Source: JADFNO01 sp965369945
GTDB lineage: Bacteria; Planctomycetota; Phycisphaerae; Phycisphaerales; SM1A02
Reading direction: 5' to 3'
DNA: 13,847 nt
NCBI GenBank assembly: GCA_965369945.1
Contig: CBDUST010000097.1
Coordinates: 1 to 13,847, forward strand
Shown here: piece by piece, positions 1 through 6,827 of the stretch
Layout of the letters: every line of letters starts with the position of its first letter
Numbering within the stretch: position 1 is the stretch's first letter
Notes under the pieces: model-generated
What the model saw: the letters and a program-made list of their open reading frames with translations, nothing else
Database searches by the model: none
Told to the model about the DNA's origin: nothing
Made by a program: the position numbers and the translations under genes

Positions 1-2
1 GC

Positions 3-122
3 AATCGGCCGTTGACGCCAAGTGGAAGTCCATCGGACCGCGCATCACCGAACGCAGGCGAGGTTGCGTGCGAAGAGCGGCTGGGTGGCCTGCTGCGTCA
101 CTACTACCGCGCGGCGGCCTGA
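3..122 (+). CDS. C-terminal tail of an integrase-core (DDE) transposase, partial
   Basis: The frame is open from the left edge of the window to a TGA at 120-122, so only the last 39 residues are present. The tail contains ERLGGLLRHYYRAAA directly before the stop. From memory, this kind of ending (E-R-L-G-G-L-L, then a tyrosine-rich stretch and R-x-A-A) is typical of rve/integrase-core transposases common in Planctomycetota and Myxococcota. No catalytic residue lies in the visible part, so the assignment rests on this short ending alone. If correct, the right end of an insertion element lies somewhere in 123-484. I cannot define its terminal repeat without the left end. Confidence 0.5.
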   Translation, partial: NRPLTPSGSPSDRASPNAGEVACEERLGGLLRHYYRAAA

Positions 123-135
123 GGAATGCCGTGCC

Positions 136-172
136 CCTCCCCGATCGCAACCCTCTTCACAACGACTCGCGC
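136..172 (+). repeat. Diverged direct repeat, copy A (partner at 13701-13737)
   Basis: By hand alignment, 136-172 matches 13701-13737 without gaps at 33 of 37 positions. The mismatches are at 144, 148, 160 and 164. Both copies are in the same orientation and share the core AACCCTCTTCA, followed by ACTCGCGC. Copy A begins 14 bases after the transposase stop, so it may belong to the right end of that element. Confidence 0.6.
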
Positions 173-394
173 TCCCGAGAGTCTGAGAGGCCCTCCGTCG
201 AGGCCGGGAGCAAGCCGATCCACTCCTGGATTATGCCGAATCCTCGGTCAGAATCTGGATGTGCTTGAAAGGCGACGAGGTTCCAGAGCGTCAGCAGTTG
301 CGGGATGATCCCGCTCGCCAGCAGTCGTTATGTTCGTGATTCTCGGACCCTCGCTGGTTCGAAGCCCTGTCGGTCTTCCAATAACCCAAACGTA

Positions 395-471
395 GAGGTT
401 AGTCCTCCACATCTTGGAGGTCAAGCCGCCAAAATATTGCGGTTGAACCTCCACTTGGCCGACGATGGAGG
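395..471 (+). promoter_or_regulatory. Three-way-junction-like leader with duplicated CCTCCA/TGGAGG inverted repeats
   Basis: GAGGTT (395-400) pairs with AACCTC (446-451). Inside it are two hairpins: CCTCCA 404-409 with TGGAGG 415-420 (loop of 5), and AGCCGC 424-429 with GCGGTT 439-444 (one G-U pair). A competing hairpin joins CCTCCA 448-453 to TGGAGG 466-471, next to the translation start at 485. The two CCTCCA copies and two TGGAGG copies can therefore pair in alternative ways. This could be an operator for the winged-helix protein of the same unit, or an RNA switch acting on translation. The pairings are seen in the sequence; the function is inferred. Confidence 0.4.
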
Positions 472-484
472 CTAGGATCGAGCC

Positions 485-1096
485 ATGCAGATGACCCCAG
501 AGACCCTTGTGCAGCTCCTTGAGGAGCTCTCGGAGTGGCTCGAGTTTGAGGACGTTGAGCCCGTCGAATGGGTTGTCTGTGGAGGTGTTGCGCTGGTACT
601 CCAGAACCTGCAATTGCGAACGACTCGTGACGTCGACGTGTTGGGCAGCTGGAACTCCCAAGGCGCGGAGCTCGTCCGCATCGAAGAATTCCCGGCAGAG
701 GTCGAATCCTGCATCGAACGAGTCATCGACAACCACCCGGAGTTTGAAGACTTGAGCAAGCGGTGGATCAACCTTGGTCCAGCCCGACTCGCACAAGTCG
801 GGCTTCCTGCGGGCTTCGAACGGCGCCTGACAACCAGGACGTTCGGCAAACGCCTGACGCTGTACCTACTCGGTCGAGATGACCTGTTGGCCCTGAAACT
901 CTACGCATCCGCCGATGAGTTCAGTCCTCGGCAGGACATCCACTTCGAAGATCTCAGGGTGCTGGATCCGAACTTCAAGGAACTGGAAAGGGCCGTTGAC
1001 TGGATGCGCACGTTGCCCGATTTCGAACAGGTACGAACAGAGCTCAAAGACGTTGTTGACAGGCTGGGATATGACGTTCTTGCTTACTACGTTTGA
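485..1096 (+). CDS. DUF6036/AbiEii-like nucleotidyltransferase, possible toxin of a two-gene unit
   Basis: This 203-residue cytoplasmic protein has a minimal nucleotidyltransferase core. G33-G34 is followed by R45, T47 and the D49-x-D51 pair that would bind metal and nucleotide. Further on are a conserved-looking D-D-L-L-A-L-K-L segment (131-139, K138) and R149/D151 in a segment like the R-x-x-D-x-x-D-L of AbiEii-type proteins. Related proteins transfer nucleotides to tRNA or protein targets, and some are abortive-infection toxins. AGGA at 474-477, seven bases ahead of 485, supports this start. Its stop lies 26 bases inside the next gene, so the two should be translationally coupled. Family level is fairly sure; substrate and toxin role are inferred from context. 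Confidence 0.75.
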   Translation: MQMTPETLVQLLEELSEWLEFEDVEPVEWVVCGGVALVLQNLQLRTTRDVDVLGSWNSQGAELVRIEEFPAEVESCIERVIDNHPEFEDLSKRWINLGPARLAQVGLPAGFERRLTTRTFGKRLTLYLLGRDDLLALKLYASADEFSPRQDIHFEDLRVLDPNFKELERAVDWMRTLPDFEQVRTELKDVVDRLGYDVLAYYV

Positions 1097-2006
1097 ACGC
1101 GATTTTCGAACACGGCTGCTCGATGTGGTGTACGGCCAGTGGCACGACCTGGGCGTGCCGTTGTCCAGTGCGCTGTATCCTCAGTCGACCGAAGTCATCG
1201 ATCCTGAGGCGTTGCTCTGGTGTTCGTTTGAGTTCTTGCCCACAGAGCCGCGGCTCCGAGAGAGCCTCCTCGGATGGCTCCAAGCCAACGAGCACTACAT
1301 CATTCGACAGCGGCTCAATAAAGTGGCTAGGAACGGCGAGCCGAGGACTAACATCTGGCGAGCACTGGACAGCAAGACAATACGGGAAGTCGATAGGCCG
1401 AACGAGGTTTGTCATGGTCTTGATGAAGTCGAGGAATTACTAACATTCTGCGAAAGGCTTATCGCCGAAGTGCAGGACGGCCGATGGCCGAAGGCGGGGC
1501 TCGTACAAGCGGCCACACGATCATCGACTTTGCTGTTGCAGGCGAGAGACCTGCTCGGAAACGACATCCGTCACTTGTTGCTCGTTTATCTCCTTGCCAA
1601 CCCCGCCGGCGGCAAGCTGAAGGCAATTCAGAGTTGGTCGGGCTACTCCTATCGAAGCATCTCCGAGACCGCCACTCGTTGGGAGGCCGCCGGAGTGCTC
1701 ACCATTGATCACGGCTTCTGTCGTCTGATTCACTTGGAGCCGTGGAAGGCGCTCCTGCGACTATCCGCAGAACAAACGGTGATCGTGGACTGGTTTTTCT
1801 TGTTCGATGCGTGCATCCGCTTATTGCGCGCCGTGGGCAAAGCGGAGCGCAGAGGGCTTTCCTGGGACAGCAGTGTTGTCACGTCGTTCCGTGGTGAGGC
1901 GGACCAAGCATTGGTCTCCTCAGTTCGCAGTGAGACACGCGCGGAACCTCCATCAATCGCGCACCTTCGAGAACTACTGACCGGTGCCGCGACCCGCCAA
2001 CACTGA
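1071..2006 (+). CDS. Winged-helix protein partnered with the nucleotidyltransferase, possible antitoxin/regulator
   Basis: This 311-residue protein is mostly helical. A winged-helix-like segment lies at about 165-225: a leucine-rich helix, a turn, G-Y-S-Y-R-S-I-S as the likely recognition helix, then E-A-A-G-V-L leading into a wing. I do not recognise the N-terminal 160 residues. ATG 1071 is preferred over the in-frame ATG at 915, because residues between them would only be a frame-shifted reading of the upstream gene. No strong ribosome site precedes 1071, which fits coupling through the 26-base overlap. By analogy with AbiEi (winged-helix antitoxin) and AbiEii (nucleotidyltransferase toxin) it may autoregulate and neutralise its neighbour, but the gene order is the reverse of abiE. 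Function is inferred only. Confidence 0.65.
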   Translation: MTFLLTTFERDFRTRLLDVVYGQWHDLGVPLSSALYPQSTEVIDPEALLWCSFEFLPTEPRLRESLLGWLQANEHYIIRQRLNKVARNGEPRTNIWRALDSKTIREVDRPNEVCHGLDEVEELLTFCERLIAEVQDGRWPKAGLVQAATRSSTLLLQARDLLGNDIRHLLLVYLLANPAGGKLKAIQSWSGYSYRSISETATRWEAAGVLTIDHGFCRLIHLEPWKALLRLSAEQTVIVDWFFLFDACIRLLRAVGKAERRGLSWDSSVVTSFRGEADQALVSSVRSETRAEPPSIAHLRELLTGAATRQH

Positions 2007-2282
2007 GTCCGATGAATGTGTGATGGACGACACTGCAAGACGCGCACCGTTGAGCCAGGGACGACTGAGGGTCCGCCTGTCTCGGTGACTCAGTGAGGGC
2101 CTAAGGGCCTGCCCAGATCCCACAGTGACGCCCCGCCGAAGGCACGTATGCCTCTCGGACAACTGATGTCCTGCTCGCGGCTGGGCCAAACTCCCTCAAG
2201 AGAAAAATGCTCGTATCGTGCGCGCCCACTGCGTCCGGCGGCGATGAACAGCTGACAGCCCCATACTTCGGAGGAATCACCG
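2007..2282. promoter_or_regulatory. Intergenic region ahead of the ten-gene envelope cluster
   Basis: This is the only sizeable gap before the cluster, so its promoter is expected here, although I could not pick a convincing -35/-10 pair. It contains an inverted repeat ACTGAG 2064-2069 / CTCAGT 2089-2094 with a 19-base loop, which may help end transcription of the upstream pair. A short palindrome, AGGCA 2140-2144 / TGCCT 2149-2153 around CGTA, could be an operator. A clear ribosome site GGAGG at 2270-2274 serves the gene at 2283. Confidence 0.35.
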
Positions 2283-3317
2283 ATGCGCTACTCCGCGGCA
2301 GTACTCACGACGTGCCTCTCGCTCCTTTCGTCCGTCCCAACAGTTCGGGCGCAAACGACCTCGGACTCGCCCGTCCAAGGCCAGTCAGATGTCGTCAAGT
2401 TCGAAGACTTCGCCAGCGACGACTCGTTGGCAGCCGCATTCGAGGCCGTTGCCGAGGCAGTCAAGGCCCATCGGCAGGTCAACCTGCAGGCAAAGGAGCT
2501 CGTCGAACCGGCCCTCGCTGCCTTCCGGGCGGAGCCAACGATCGCCAACGAAACGACCCTCGCTGGTGCGAACGCGCGCGCCATTCAGCACCAATATGCG
2601 GCCCTGGATGATAAGGGCCACGCACTGAACACTCTGCTAAGCGCGGTTACGCGGTACCGGCAACGACTTGCTGGTGAAACCGATGAGTATGATGCGCAAG
2701 TGGACGAGGTCGATCAGGCGCACGACGAAGCCGTCCACAAGCAGAGCACGGCAGCTGACAACATCCGTGAAGTGCTACCGCTCCTCTTCAGCATTGTCGC
2801 AGACGGAGAGACAGATGACGTTGACCCGAGTTTACTCTCGGCGTTGTTGGTGATTGACGTTATCGCAGAGTGGGAAGGGGTCATCGTCAAGCAGACGGAA
2901 GGTGAAATAGAACAGATCCGGCCTGATCAGGCGAGACTGTCTGCCCTCATCGGTGATCTGGAGCGAGTCGAGCAGGAGGTCGTTGGCCAACTCGGGACGA
3001 TCAGCGCACAACAGAGATTCCTTGCCCATCAGGCAGGAATGCAGCTGCGCTACATCAAGAGACGCGGTGCCATCGCCGGCTCGGAACAATTTCTCACACA
3101 GCTTGACGAACTCCTTCGTGATTCAGAATCGGCCGGTCCGCCGGTCCTCGCGGCGCTGCCAGCAACTACATCGTCTTCGTACACACCACGCCAGCGCAAC
3201 AACAAAGACTTGCTCGCCGATCTGATCCGCAAGTACAGCCCTCCCCACTCTACGGAGGAAGCGGCCGCAGACCTCGTTGCGCAGAGGCGGGCCGATTCGG
3301 AGGATGACAATGAATAG
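2283..3317 (+). CDS. Exported helical (coiled-coil) protein, first gene of the envelope cluster
   Basis: I do not recognise a family for this 344-residue protein. It starts with a signal peptide: a hydrophobic stretch at 5-18, then V-R-A before Q24 as a plausible cleavage site, so the mature form should be periplasmic. The rest is rich in A, E, Q, L and D, has almost no glycine-rich loops and reads as long helices, probably coiled coil (about 45-165 and 185-290). The C-terminal 50 residues are polar. L-E-R-V-E-Q-E-V at 226-233 recurs in the exported protein at 3588. GGAGG at 2270-2274, eight bases before ATG, fixes the start. Its end overlaps the lipoprotein gene. Given the channel pair that follows, a role as a periplasmic rod or adaptor is plausible but inferred. 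Confidence 0.65.
   Translation: MRYSAAVLTTCLSLLSSVPTVRAQTTSDSPVQGQSDVVKFEDFASDDSLAAAFEAVAEAVKAHRQVNLQAKELVEPALAAFRAEPTIANETTLAGANARAIQHQYAALDDKGHALNTLLSAVTRYRQRLAGETDEYDAQVDEVDQAHDEAVHKQSTAADNIREVLPLLFSIVADGETDDVDPSLLSALLVIDVIAEWEGVIVKQTEGEIEQIRPDQARLSALIGDLERVEQEVVGQLGTISAQQRFLAHQAGMQLRYIKRRGAIAGSEQFLTQLDELLRDSESAGPPVLAALPATTSSSYTPRQRNNKDLLADLIRKYSPPHSTEEAAADLVAQRRADSEDDNE
3299..3303 (+). promoter_or_regulatory. Ribosome site that selects the 3310 start
   Basis: GGAGG at 3299-3303 directly abuts an ATG at 3304 but is six bases from the ATG at 3310. The spacing favours 3310 as the lipoprotein start. Confidence 0.6.
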
Positions 3318-3591
3318 GTCCAGCACTTCCACACTGCTCCTTCTCACGTTGCTATCGCTCTGTGCCTGCGATACGGAGCCGGCAGAAGGTAACCGTTCCC
3401 AGAGCGTGTCCCATCATGGGCGAACTCCACGCGCAGCAGTGATCCCTGACAGCGGTCAGGTTCCAGCCGACGGTGACGGCGATGAGGCCGACGCCCTCGT
3501 CGCCGAACCCGAAGAATCCCCCGTGTGGACAGCCGCCATCAACATTCTGCAATTCGCCTACAACAACCTTGATCCTGGAGACTCCAAATGA
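3310..3591 (+). CDS. Small lipoprotein of the envelope cluster
   Basis: This 93-residue product has a lipoprotein signal: N-terminal R3, a leucine-rich core at 9-17, then L17-C18-A19 before C20, which should carry the lipid. The residue after the lipidated cysteine is aspartate. In enterobacteria that keeps lipoproteins in the inner membrane; whether the rule holds here is unknown. The mature part is acidic and mostly disordered (G/D/E/P rich), ending in a short hydrophobic segment with W, F and Y at about 73-86. It overlaps the gene before it by 8 bases and the gene after it by 4 (ATGA), so it belongs to the same transcript. I do not recognise a family. Lipoproteins commonly sit beside ExbB/ExbD- or Tol-type systems. 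Confidence 0.6.
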   Translation: MNRSSTSTLLLLTLLSLCACDTEPAEGNRSQSVSHHGRTPRAAVIPDSGQVPADGDGDEADALVAEPEESPVWTAAINILQFAYNNLDPGDSK

Positions 3592-4178
3592 GCCATACCT
3601 GGCTGACACAATCCGCGCTTGCTCTCGTCATCGCCTCGTTAAGCTCTGTCGCTGCCGCGCAGGACACGGCCCCTGACCCACGCGACTGGGCGGATCTTCT
3701 CGCCGATGCGGACTCCGACACTCGCCCATCCGCACGCTCGGTGCAGGTGAACGACCATCGCACGAACAACTCGAACCGCGCTGTGAATGAACTGGAGCGA
3801 GTTGAGCGAGAGGTTCGTCTCCTTCTGAGACCTATCGTTGATGACATGCGGAGCCGCGATGACGAGGTCGAGCGTGCACTCGAGAACGCGGCTGCAACGA
3901 TCGACTACTTCCTCAACAAGTATCGTGGCCAGATCGCAACCTCAACGACGGCCGTCGCCGCCGAGGTCGCGAAGGGCGACGGCGCCACTGATCGACCCCA
4001 TGACAACCCAAATGCAGTAAAGCTGCAGACTCTTACGCCGATCGTGACTGCGTCTAGCAGTCTTGGTCCTGGCCAGGATGTTCTCTCGGCTGCTGCGGCT
4101 GAACTCCGTCGTATCGCGGCGGAACTCGAGTCGGTCGTGACGACGACTGAGGAGAGTGGAATCCACCATGATCGCTGA
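3588..4178 (+). CDS. Second exported helical protein of the envelope cluster
   Basis: This 196-residue protein has a signal peptide (hydrophobic 9-23, cleavage likely after A24 in V-A-A-A) and a charged, mostly helical mature region. L-E-R-V-E-R-E-V at 69-76 matches L-E-R-V-E-Q-E-V in the first gene of the cluster, and the DNA around it (3792 and 2958) is also similar, suggesting a shared or duplicated helical segment. Helices continue to about 110. A polar linker and a final helix at about 160-185 follow. The start overlaps the previous stop as ATGA and is preceded by GGAG seven bases upstream. It overlaps the ExbB-like gene by 11 bases. No family was recognised; a periplasmic partner of the channel proteins is an inference from position. 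Confidence 0.6.
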   Translation: MSHTWLTQSALALVIASLSSVAAAQDTAPDPRDWADLLADADSDTRPSARSVQVNDHRTNNSNRAVNELERVEREVRLLLRPIVDDMRSRDDEVERALENAAATIDYFLNKYRGQIATSTTAVAAEVAKGDGATDRPHDNPNAVKLQTLTPIVTASSSLGPGQDVLSAAAAELRRIAAELESVVTTTEESGIHHDR

Positions 4179-4959
4179 GCTCATTACTATCTGCTCGTAC
4201 GTCTTGCTCGTTGTCGGTGCCTGTTGGCTCCTGGCACACGCGATGCCTGTCCTTCAAGCCCTCCGTCTTCGGCGCGGGAAGGACTGGGATTTGCAGGCGC
4301 ACGATGTCTGTGCCCGCCTCGAGAAGCAGGCCTGCCTGATGCGACGCATCCGCGCGGCTTTGGACCGTCCGGCGTCGATCAACAGCACAGATCCGGTCGC
4401 AGCACTACGCCGGGAGACCGACAGAGTCGTCACCTCCGGCCCGCATCACGGGCTTGAACGCTGGCTAGGTAACAGTCGCATCAATTGTGACTCGCCGGTT
4501 ACGGCTGTGGTTGCCGAATGCATTCACGCCGAGGCGACAACACCGACCCACCACTTGGAAGCCGCCTCGTCTGTCCTCCGGCCCGATTGGCGGCGCGTGC
4601 ACGGCAGATTCACTCTTGTGTCGGTGCTCGCACCTGTGGTCGGGCTCCTTGGCACGACATCGGGCTCGATGTCGTTTATCACGGCGTATGGCGACACTGT
4701 CGCCGCAGCTCGATCGCTACCGCCGATGGCCGGCCTGTCAACGGCGCTGGAAACCACCTGCTGGGGGATTCTGCTCACCGTAGGTGCGGTTCTGGCTCTC
4801 ACACTCGCAGCGCGGATCAGGACGCGATACGAGCAGCACTTGGCGAGCGCCGCCACAGTCGTTCTGAACGCCTATCGCGAGTGGCAGAAAGAACGTCATC
4901 AACTTGAAACCCGCTGGATGCTGATGGAGCACGCCGACAATGTTCACCGACTTCGATGA
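4168..4959 (+). CDS. ExbB/TolQ/MotA-family proton-channel protein
   Basis: Proteins of this family form a pentameric inner-membrane channel around a dimer of the ExbD/TolR-type partner and convert proton flow into movement. This 263-residue copy shows the family layout: a first membrane helix at about 3-26, a long cytoplasmic part, a second helix at about 148-172 with L-A-P-V-V-G-L-L-G-T, and a third at about 191-215 with S-T-A-L-E-T-T. Threonines at 163/164 and 196/197 fall where ExbB has its channel-lining threonines. The C-terminal tail is charged and helical. ATG 4168 is preferred over GTG 4156, which has a ribosome site too close to it. It overlaps the ExbD-like gene by 20 bases. Family is confident; what the motor drives is not known. 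Confidence 0.85.
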   Translation: MIAELITICSYVLLVVGACWLLAHAMPVLQALRLRRGKDWDLQAHDVCARLEKQACLMRRIRAALDRPASINSTDPVAALRRETDRVVTSGPHHGLERWLGNSRINCDSPVTAVVAECIHAEATTPTHHLEAASSVLRPDWRRVHGRFTLVSVLAPVVGLLGTTSGSMSFITAYGDTVAAARSLPPMAGLSTALETTCWGILLTVGAVLALTLAARIRTRYEQHLASAATVVLNAYREWQKERHQLETRWMLMEHADNVHRLR

Positions 4960-5335
4960 CAGCACCTCAGTCCAGGTAGGGACGATGATAAACATCGTCG
5001 ACATATTCGTCGTGCTCTTGCTGCTCTTTGCGCCCACGAGCTTGGCGCAGTTGTTCATCTCCGAGCCTCCACTCCCACCTCAATCAGCCGAGATCGAGTC
5101 GATGGAGCCAGCGGCACAGATCGTGATCGGTCCAGGCGACACCATTCTGTATGACAACCGCGAATGCGATCTGAGTAGTCTCCGCACGGCACTTGCACAA
5201 CTGCCTGGAGATCAAACAGTCGCGCTAACCGCACGCACACCTGTCGATTACAGCTTCGCCTACCGAGTGCGCTACGCCGTTCGCGCGACTGGCGTAACGC
5301 TCCACGAGCTGCCACCCGCTCAACCTGATCATTGA
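4940..5335 (+). CDS. ExbD/TolR-family channel partner
   Basis: This 131-residue protein has the ExbD/TolR plan: a short cytoplasmic N-terminus, one membrane helix at about 17-34 and a small periplasmic domain at about 58-125. The helix begins N-I-V-D-I-F-V-V-L-L-L-L-F, and D21 is the expected proton-carrying aspartate (position equivalent to ExbD D25 or TolR D23). The periplasmic part has the usual sequence of strands and helices, ending in R-A-T-G-V-T-L-H-E-L. It lacks an OmpA/MotB-type peptidoglycan-binding domain, so it is ExbD-like rather than MotB- or ZorB-like. GGAG at 4926-4929 lies ten bases before ATG. It pairs with the overlapping gene upstream. Confidence 0.8.
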   Translation: MFTDFDDSTSVQVGTMINIVDIFVVLLLLFAPTSLAQLFISEPPLPPQSAEIESMEPAAQIVIGPGDTILYDNRECDLSSLRTALAQLPGDQTVALTARTPVDYSFAYRVRYAVRATGVTLHELPPAQPDH

Positions 5336-5366
5336 TGCTCGTGTATTCTCAGGAGCACAAACGACC

Positions 5367-6359
5367 ATGAACCACATGCTGCCCACTTTCAAGCACTGGA
5401 TGATCACGGCGATAGCGCTGGCATTGGCCGCCGCGCTGCCGTTCGCCGTGCACTATCTTCATGTCACGCCGCCCGTGGAGACCGCGGAGAACGACCAGCC
5501 GGCTGACGGTCCAGATGACACGATGGTCGAAATGCCCCCCGCCACGGAGAGCCAGACGTTCGTGTCGGTAACGCTGGCTGTCTCTCCTCCACTGGCGGAT
5601 GTGCGTACGTCTGACCAGCCGCAGCATCAGCCGAGTCCTGACTTCACTCGCGATCAACCTCAGCGCGATCGCATCGCCGGTCGGGATGGTGGGATGCCAG
5701 CCACTCGAACTGAGTCGTCCGACAACATCACTGCCGACAACCGCGAAGCGATCGACACCGTTTCGCTTGAGCGCGCACTACCTACCGCGGAAGCGGCGCA
5801 GTTTCTACAGCTTCGACAGGAGGGAATCGCGTTGCGGCAATCTGCGGTGGACGGGCGCGTGCCGAGCTATTTTGCGGACATCCCGCCGCAGCTCATCGAC
5901 GCCTGGGTCGCCCGGGGACTGGCGCGACTGGTAGTTGTAGTCCGGCACCCGGAGGGAACAGTGAATGGCATATACTCGTTCGACGGCAGACTAGCCTTTC
6001 CTGGACGCGGTCGACTCATCGTTCACACCTCCGAGTTGTCGGGATTCAGTACTCGCTATATCGCTCTGTCGGCCACGCAAGGAGACCGCCTACTTCAGGG
6101 TGTGCCGGTTTCCAGAGGCACTACGCTACGAGTCACGCCCGGCATACTGATCCGCGCGGACCTGGACGCGGTGGTTCTGGCGATGCAGCAACGTGCGGCA
6201 CGAGAACTCAAGTTGTCGCTCGATCAGATCACGATGACCTACGGACGATTCAAGATCGTGAACGGATTGCCATTCACCTACGAAGTTGATCGTGTCCATA
6301 CCGCCGACAACAGAGTGCTGCCGGCAGCGCCGGTCGCCGTTCCATCGACACACGGTTAG
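5367..6359 (+). CDS. Inner-membrane-anchored periplasmic protein in the TonB/TolA position
   Basis: This 330-residue protein follows the channel pair where TonB or TolA is often encoded. It has one N-terminal membrane helix at about 11-29, a proline-, acid- and polar-rich linker at about 34-120, and a folded C-terminal region at about 135-320 with alternating strands (for example A-R-L-V-V-V-V and G-R-L-I-V-H-T) and a long helix near 270-290. This anchor-linker-domain design recalls TonB, but I see no recognisable TonB C-terminal domain and no histidine at the TonB transmembrane position, so it is not called TonB. AGGAG at 5351-5355 lies 11 bases before ATG. It may transmit channel motion to the exported helical proteins or the outer membrane; that is inference. 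Confidence 0.6.
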   Translation: MNHMLPTFKHWMITAIALALAAALPFAVHYLHVTPPVETAENDQPADGPDDTMVEMPPATESQTFVSVTLAVSPPLADVRTSDQPQHQPSPDFTRDQPQRDRIAGRDGGMPATRTESSDNITADNREAIDTVSLERALPTAEAAQFLQLRQEGIALRQSAVDGRVPSYFADIPPQLIDAWVARGLARLVVVVRHPEGTVNGIYSFDGRLAFPGRGRLIVHTSELSGFSTRYIALSATQGDRLLQGVPVSRGTTLRVTPGILIRADLDAVVLAMQQRAARELKLSLDQITMTYGRFKIVNGLPFTYEVDRVHTADNRVLPAAPVAVPSTHG

Positions 6360-6360
6360 G

Positions 6361-6367
6361 AAGGAGG
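6361..6367 (+). promoter_or_regulatory. Strong ribosome site for the GTG start at 6375
   Basis: AAGGAGG at 6361-6367 lies seven bases upstream of GTG 6375. This supports a GTG start and shows that the gene is made independently of the one before it. Confidence 0.7.
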
Positions 6368-6374
6368 CCTTGAC

Positions 6375-6827
6375 GTGGTCATCGCTGTGACTTATTCCAC
6401 GTGGCTGGTGCTCGTTGTGTTGCCCGTGGCGATCCTTCTGCTCCTCTCAAGGAGCCGACGCACTACGCGCTTCGTGTCCGCATGCGCACGAGCAATCGCC
6501 ACGCTATTTGTCGTCCTCTGTGTCAGCTGGATCGTCTTTTGCACTCACACGGTCGCCGTCGATAGTTACGAGGATGGGCGCGCTGTCCTCATCGTTGGCC
6601 GTGTTGCGGACGTTCGTTGGGCTCCCGATGGCCGACGAGCAGCGTTTGACATCGTCGATCCGCTCGGCCGCGTGACCGTCGTGAGCACCGCTGGCGCTCC
6701 AGCACAAGGCGCGTATGCCATCGTCCGTGGTTACAAGGGCTCTCTTCCCGGCGCCGTAAACGGAGGTTCCGATGAGAGTGCGGGCCAGCCATTCATTGAG
6801 AGTGTCTTCCGATTGAGTACACCATGA
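6375..6827 (+). CDS. Two-helix membrane protein with a small periplasmic beta (OB-like) domain
   Basis: This 150-residue protein has membrane helices at about 7-24 and 38-56, joined by a strongly basic loop (R-S-R-R-T-T-R, 26-32) that should lie in the cytoplasm. Both ends would then face the periplasm. Residues 66-120 look like a small beta barrel: V-L-I-V-G-R-V-A-D-V, then F-D-I-V-D, G-R-V-T-V-V and A-Y-A-I-V-R-G-Y. The last membrane helix plus this domain resembles the C-terminal end of the protease encoded at 7147 (V-L-M-F-G-R-V-R-D-V). The start is the GTG at 6375. The end overlaps the next gene as ATGA. The OB-fold idea is structural guesswork from strand pattern; the membrane layout is more secure. 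Confidence 0.55.
   Translation: MVIAVTYSTWLVLVVLPVAILLLLSRSRRTTRFVSACARAIATLFVVLCVSWIVFCTHTVAVDSYEDGRAVLIVGRVADVRWAPDGRRAAFDIVDPLGRVTVVSTAGAPAQGAYAIVRGYKGSLPGAVNGGSDESAGQPFIESVFRLSTP

Larger units (their letters stand above)
123..484. other. Gene-free stretch between transposase tail and nucleotidyltransferase gene
   Basis: I see no credible gene here. It holds one copy of a diverged 37-base repeat (136-172). Next comes an inverted repeat GCTCCCG 171-177 / CGGGAGC 205-211, then a short hairpin CGGGA 301-305 / TCCCG 309-313. The dense set of inverted repeats at 395-471 is listed separately. The left part is probably the end of the insertion element and the right part the leader of the next gene. 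No convincing -35/-10 pair was recognised. Confidence 0.6.

Noticed and set aside
248..796. Long minus-strand open frame opposite the nucleotidyltransferase
   Set aside because: It is antisense to a well-supported gene and shows no recognisable domain, signal peptide or ribosome site.
915..1070. Upstream ATG for the winged-helix gene
   Set aside because: The extra 52 residues would be an out-of-frame reading of the nucleotidyltransferase and look non-natural; ATG 1071 fits coupling.
2207..2611. Open frame starting at 2207 ahead of the exported protein
   Set aside because: Most of it overlaps the 2283 gene in another frame, and the part before has no coding character.
4168..5335. Flagellar MotA/MotB stator
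   Set aside because: The partner is only 131 residues with an ExbD-type periplasmic domain and no OmpA-like region, and no flagellar genes are nearby.
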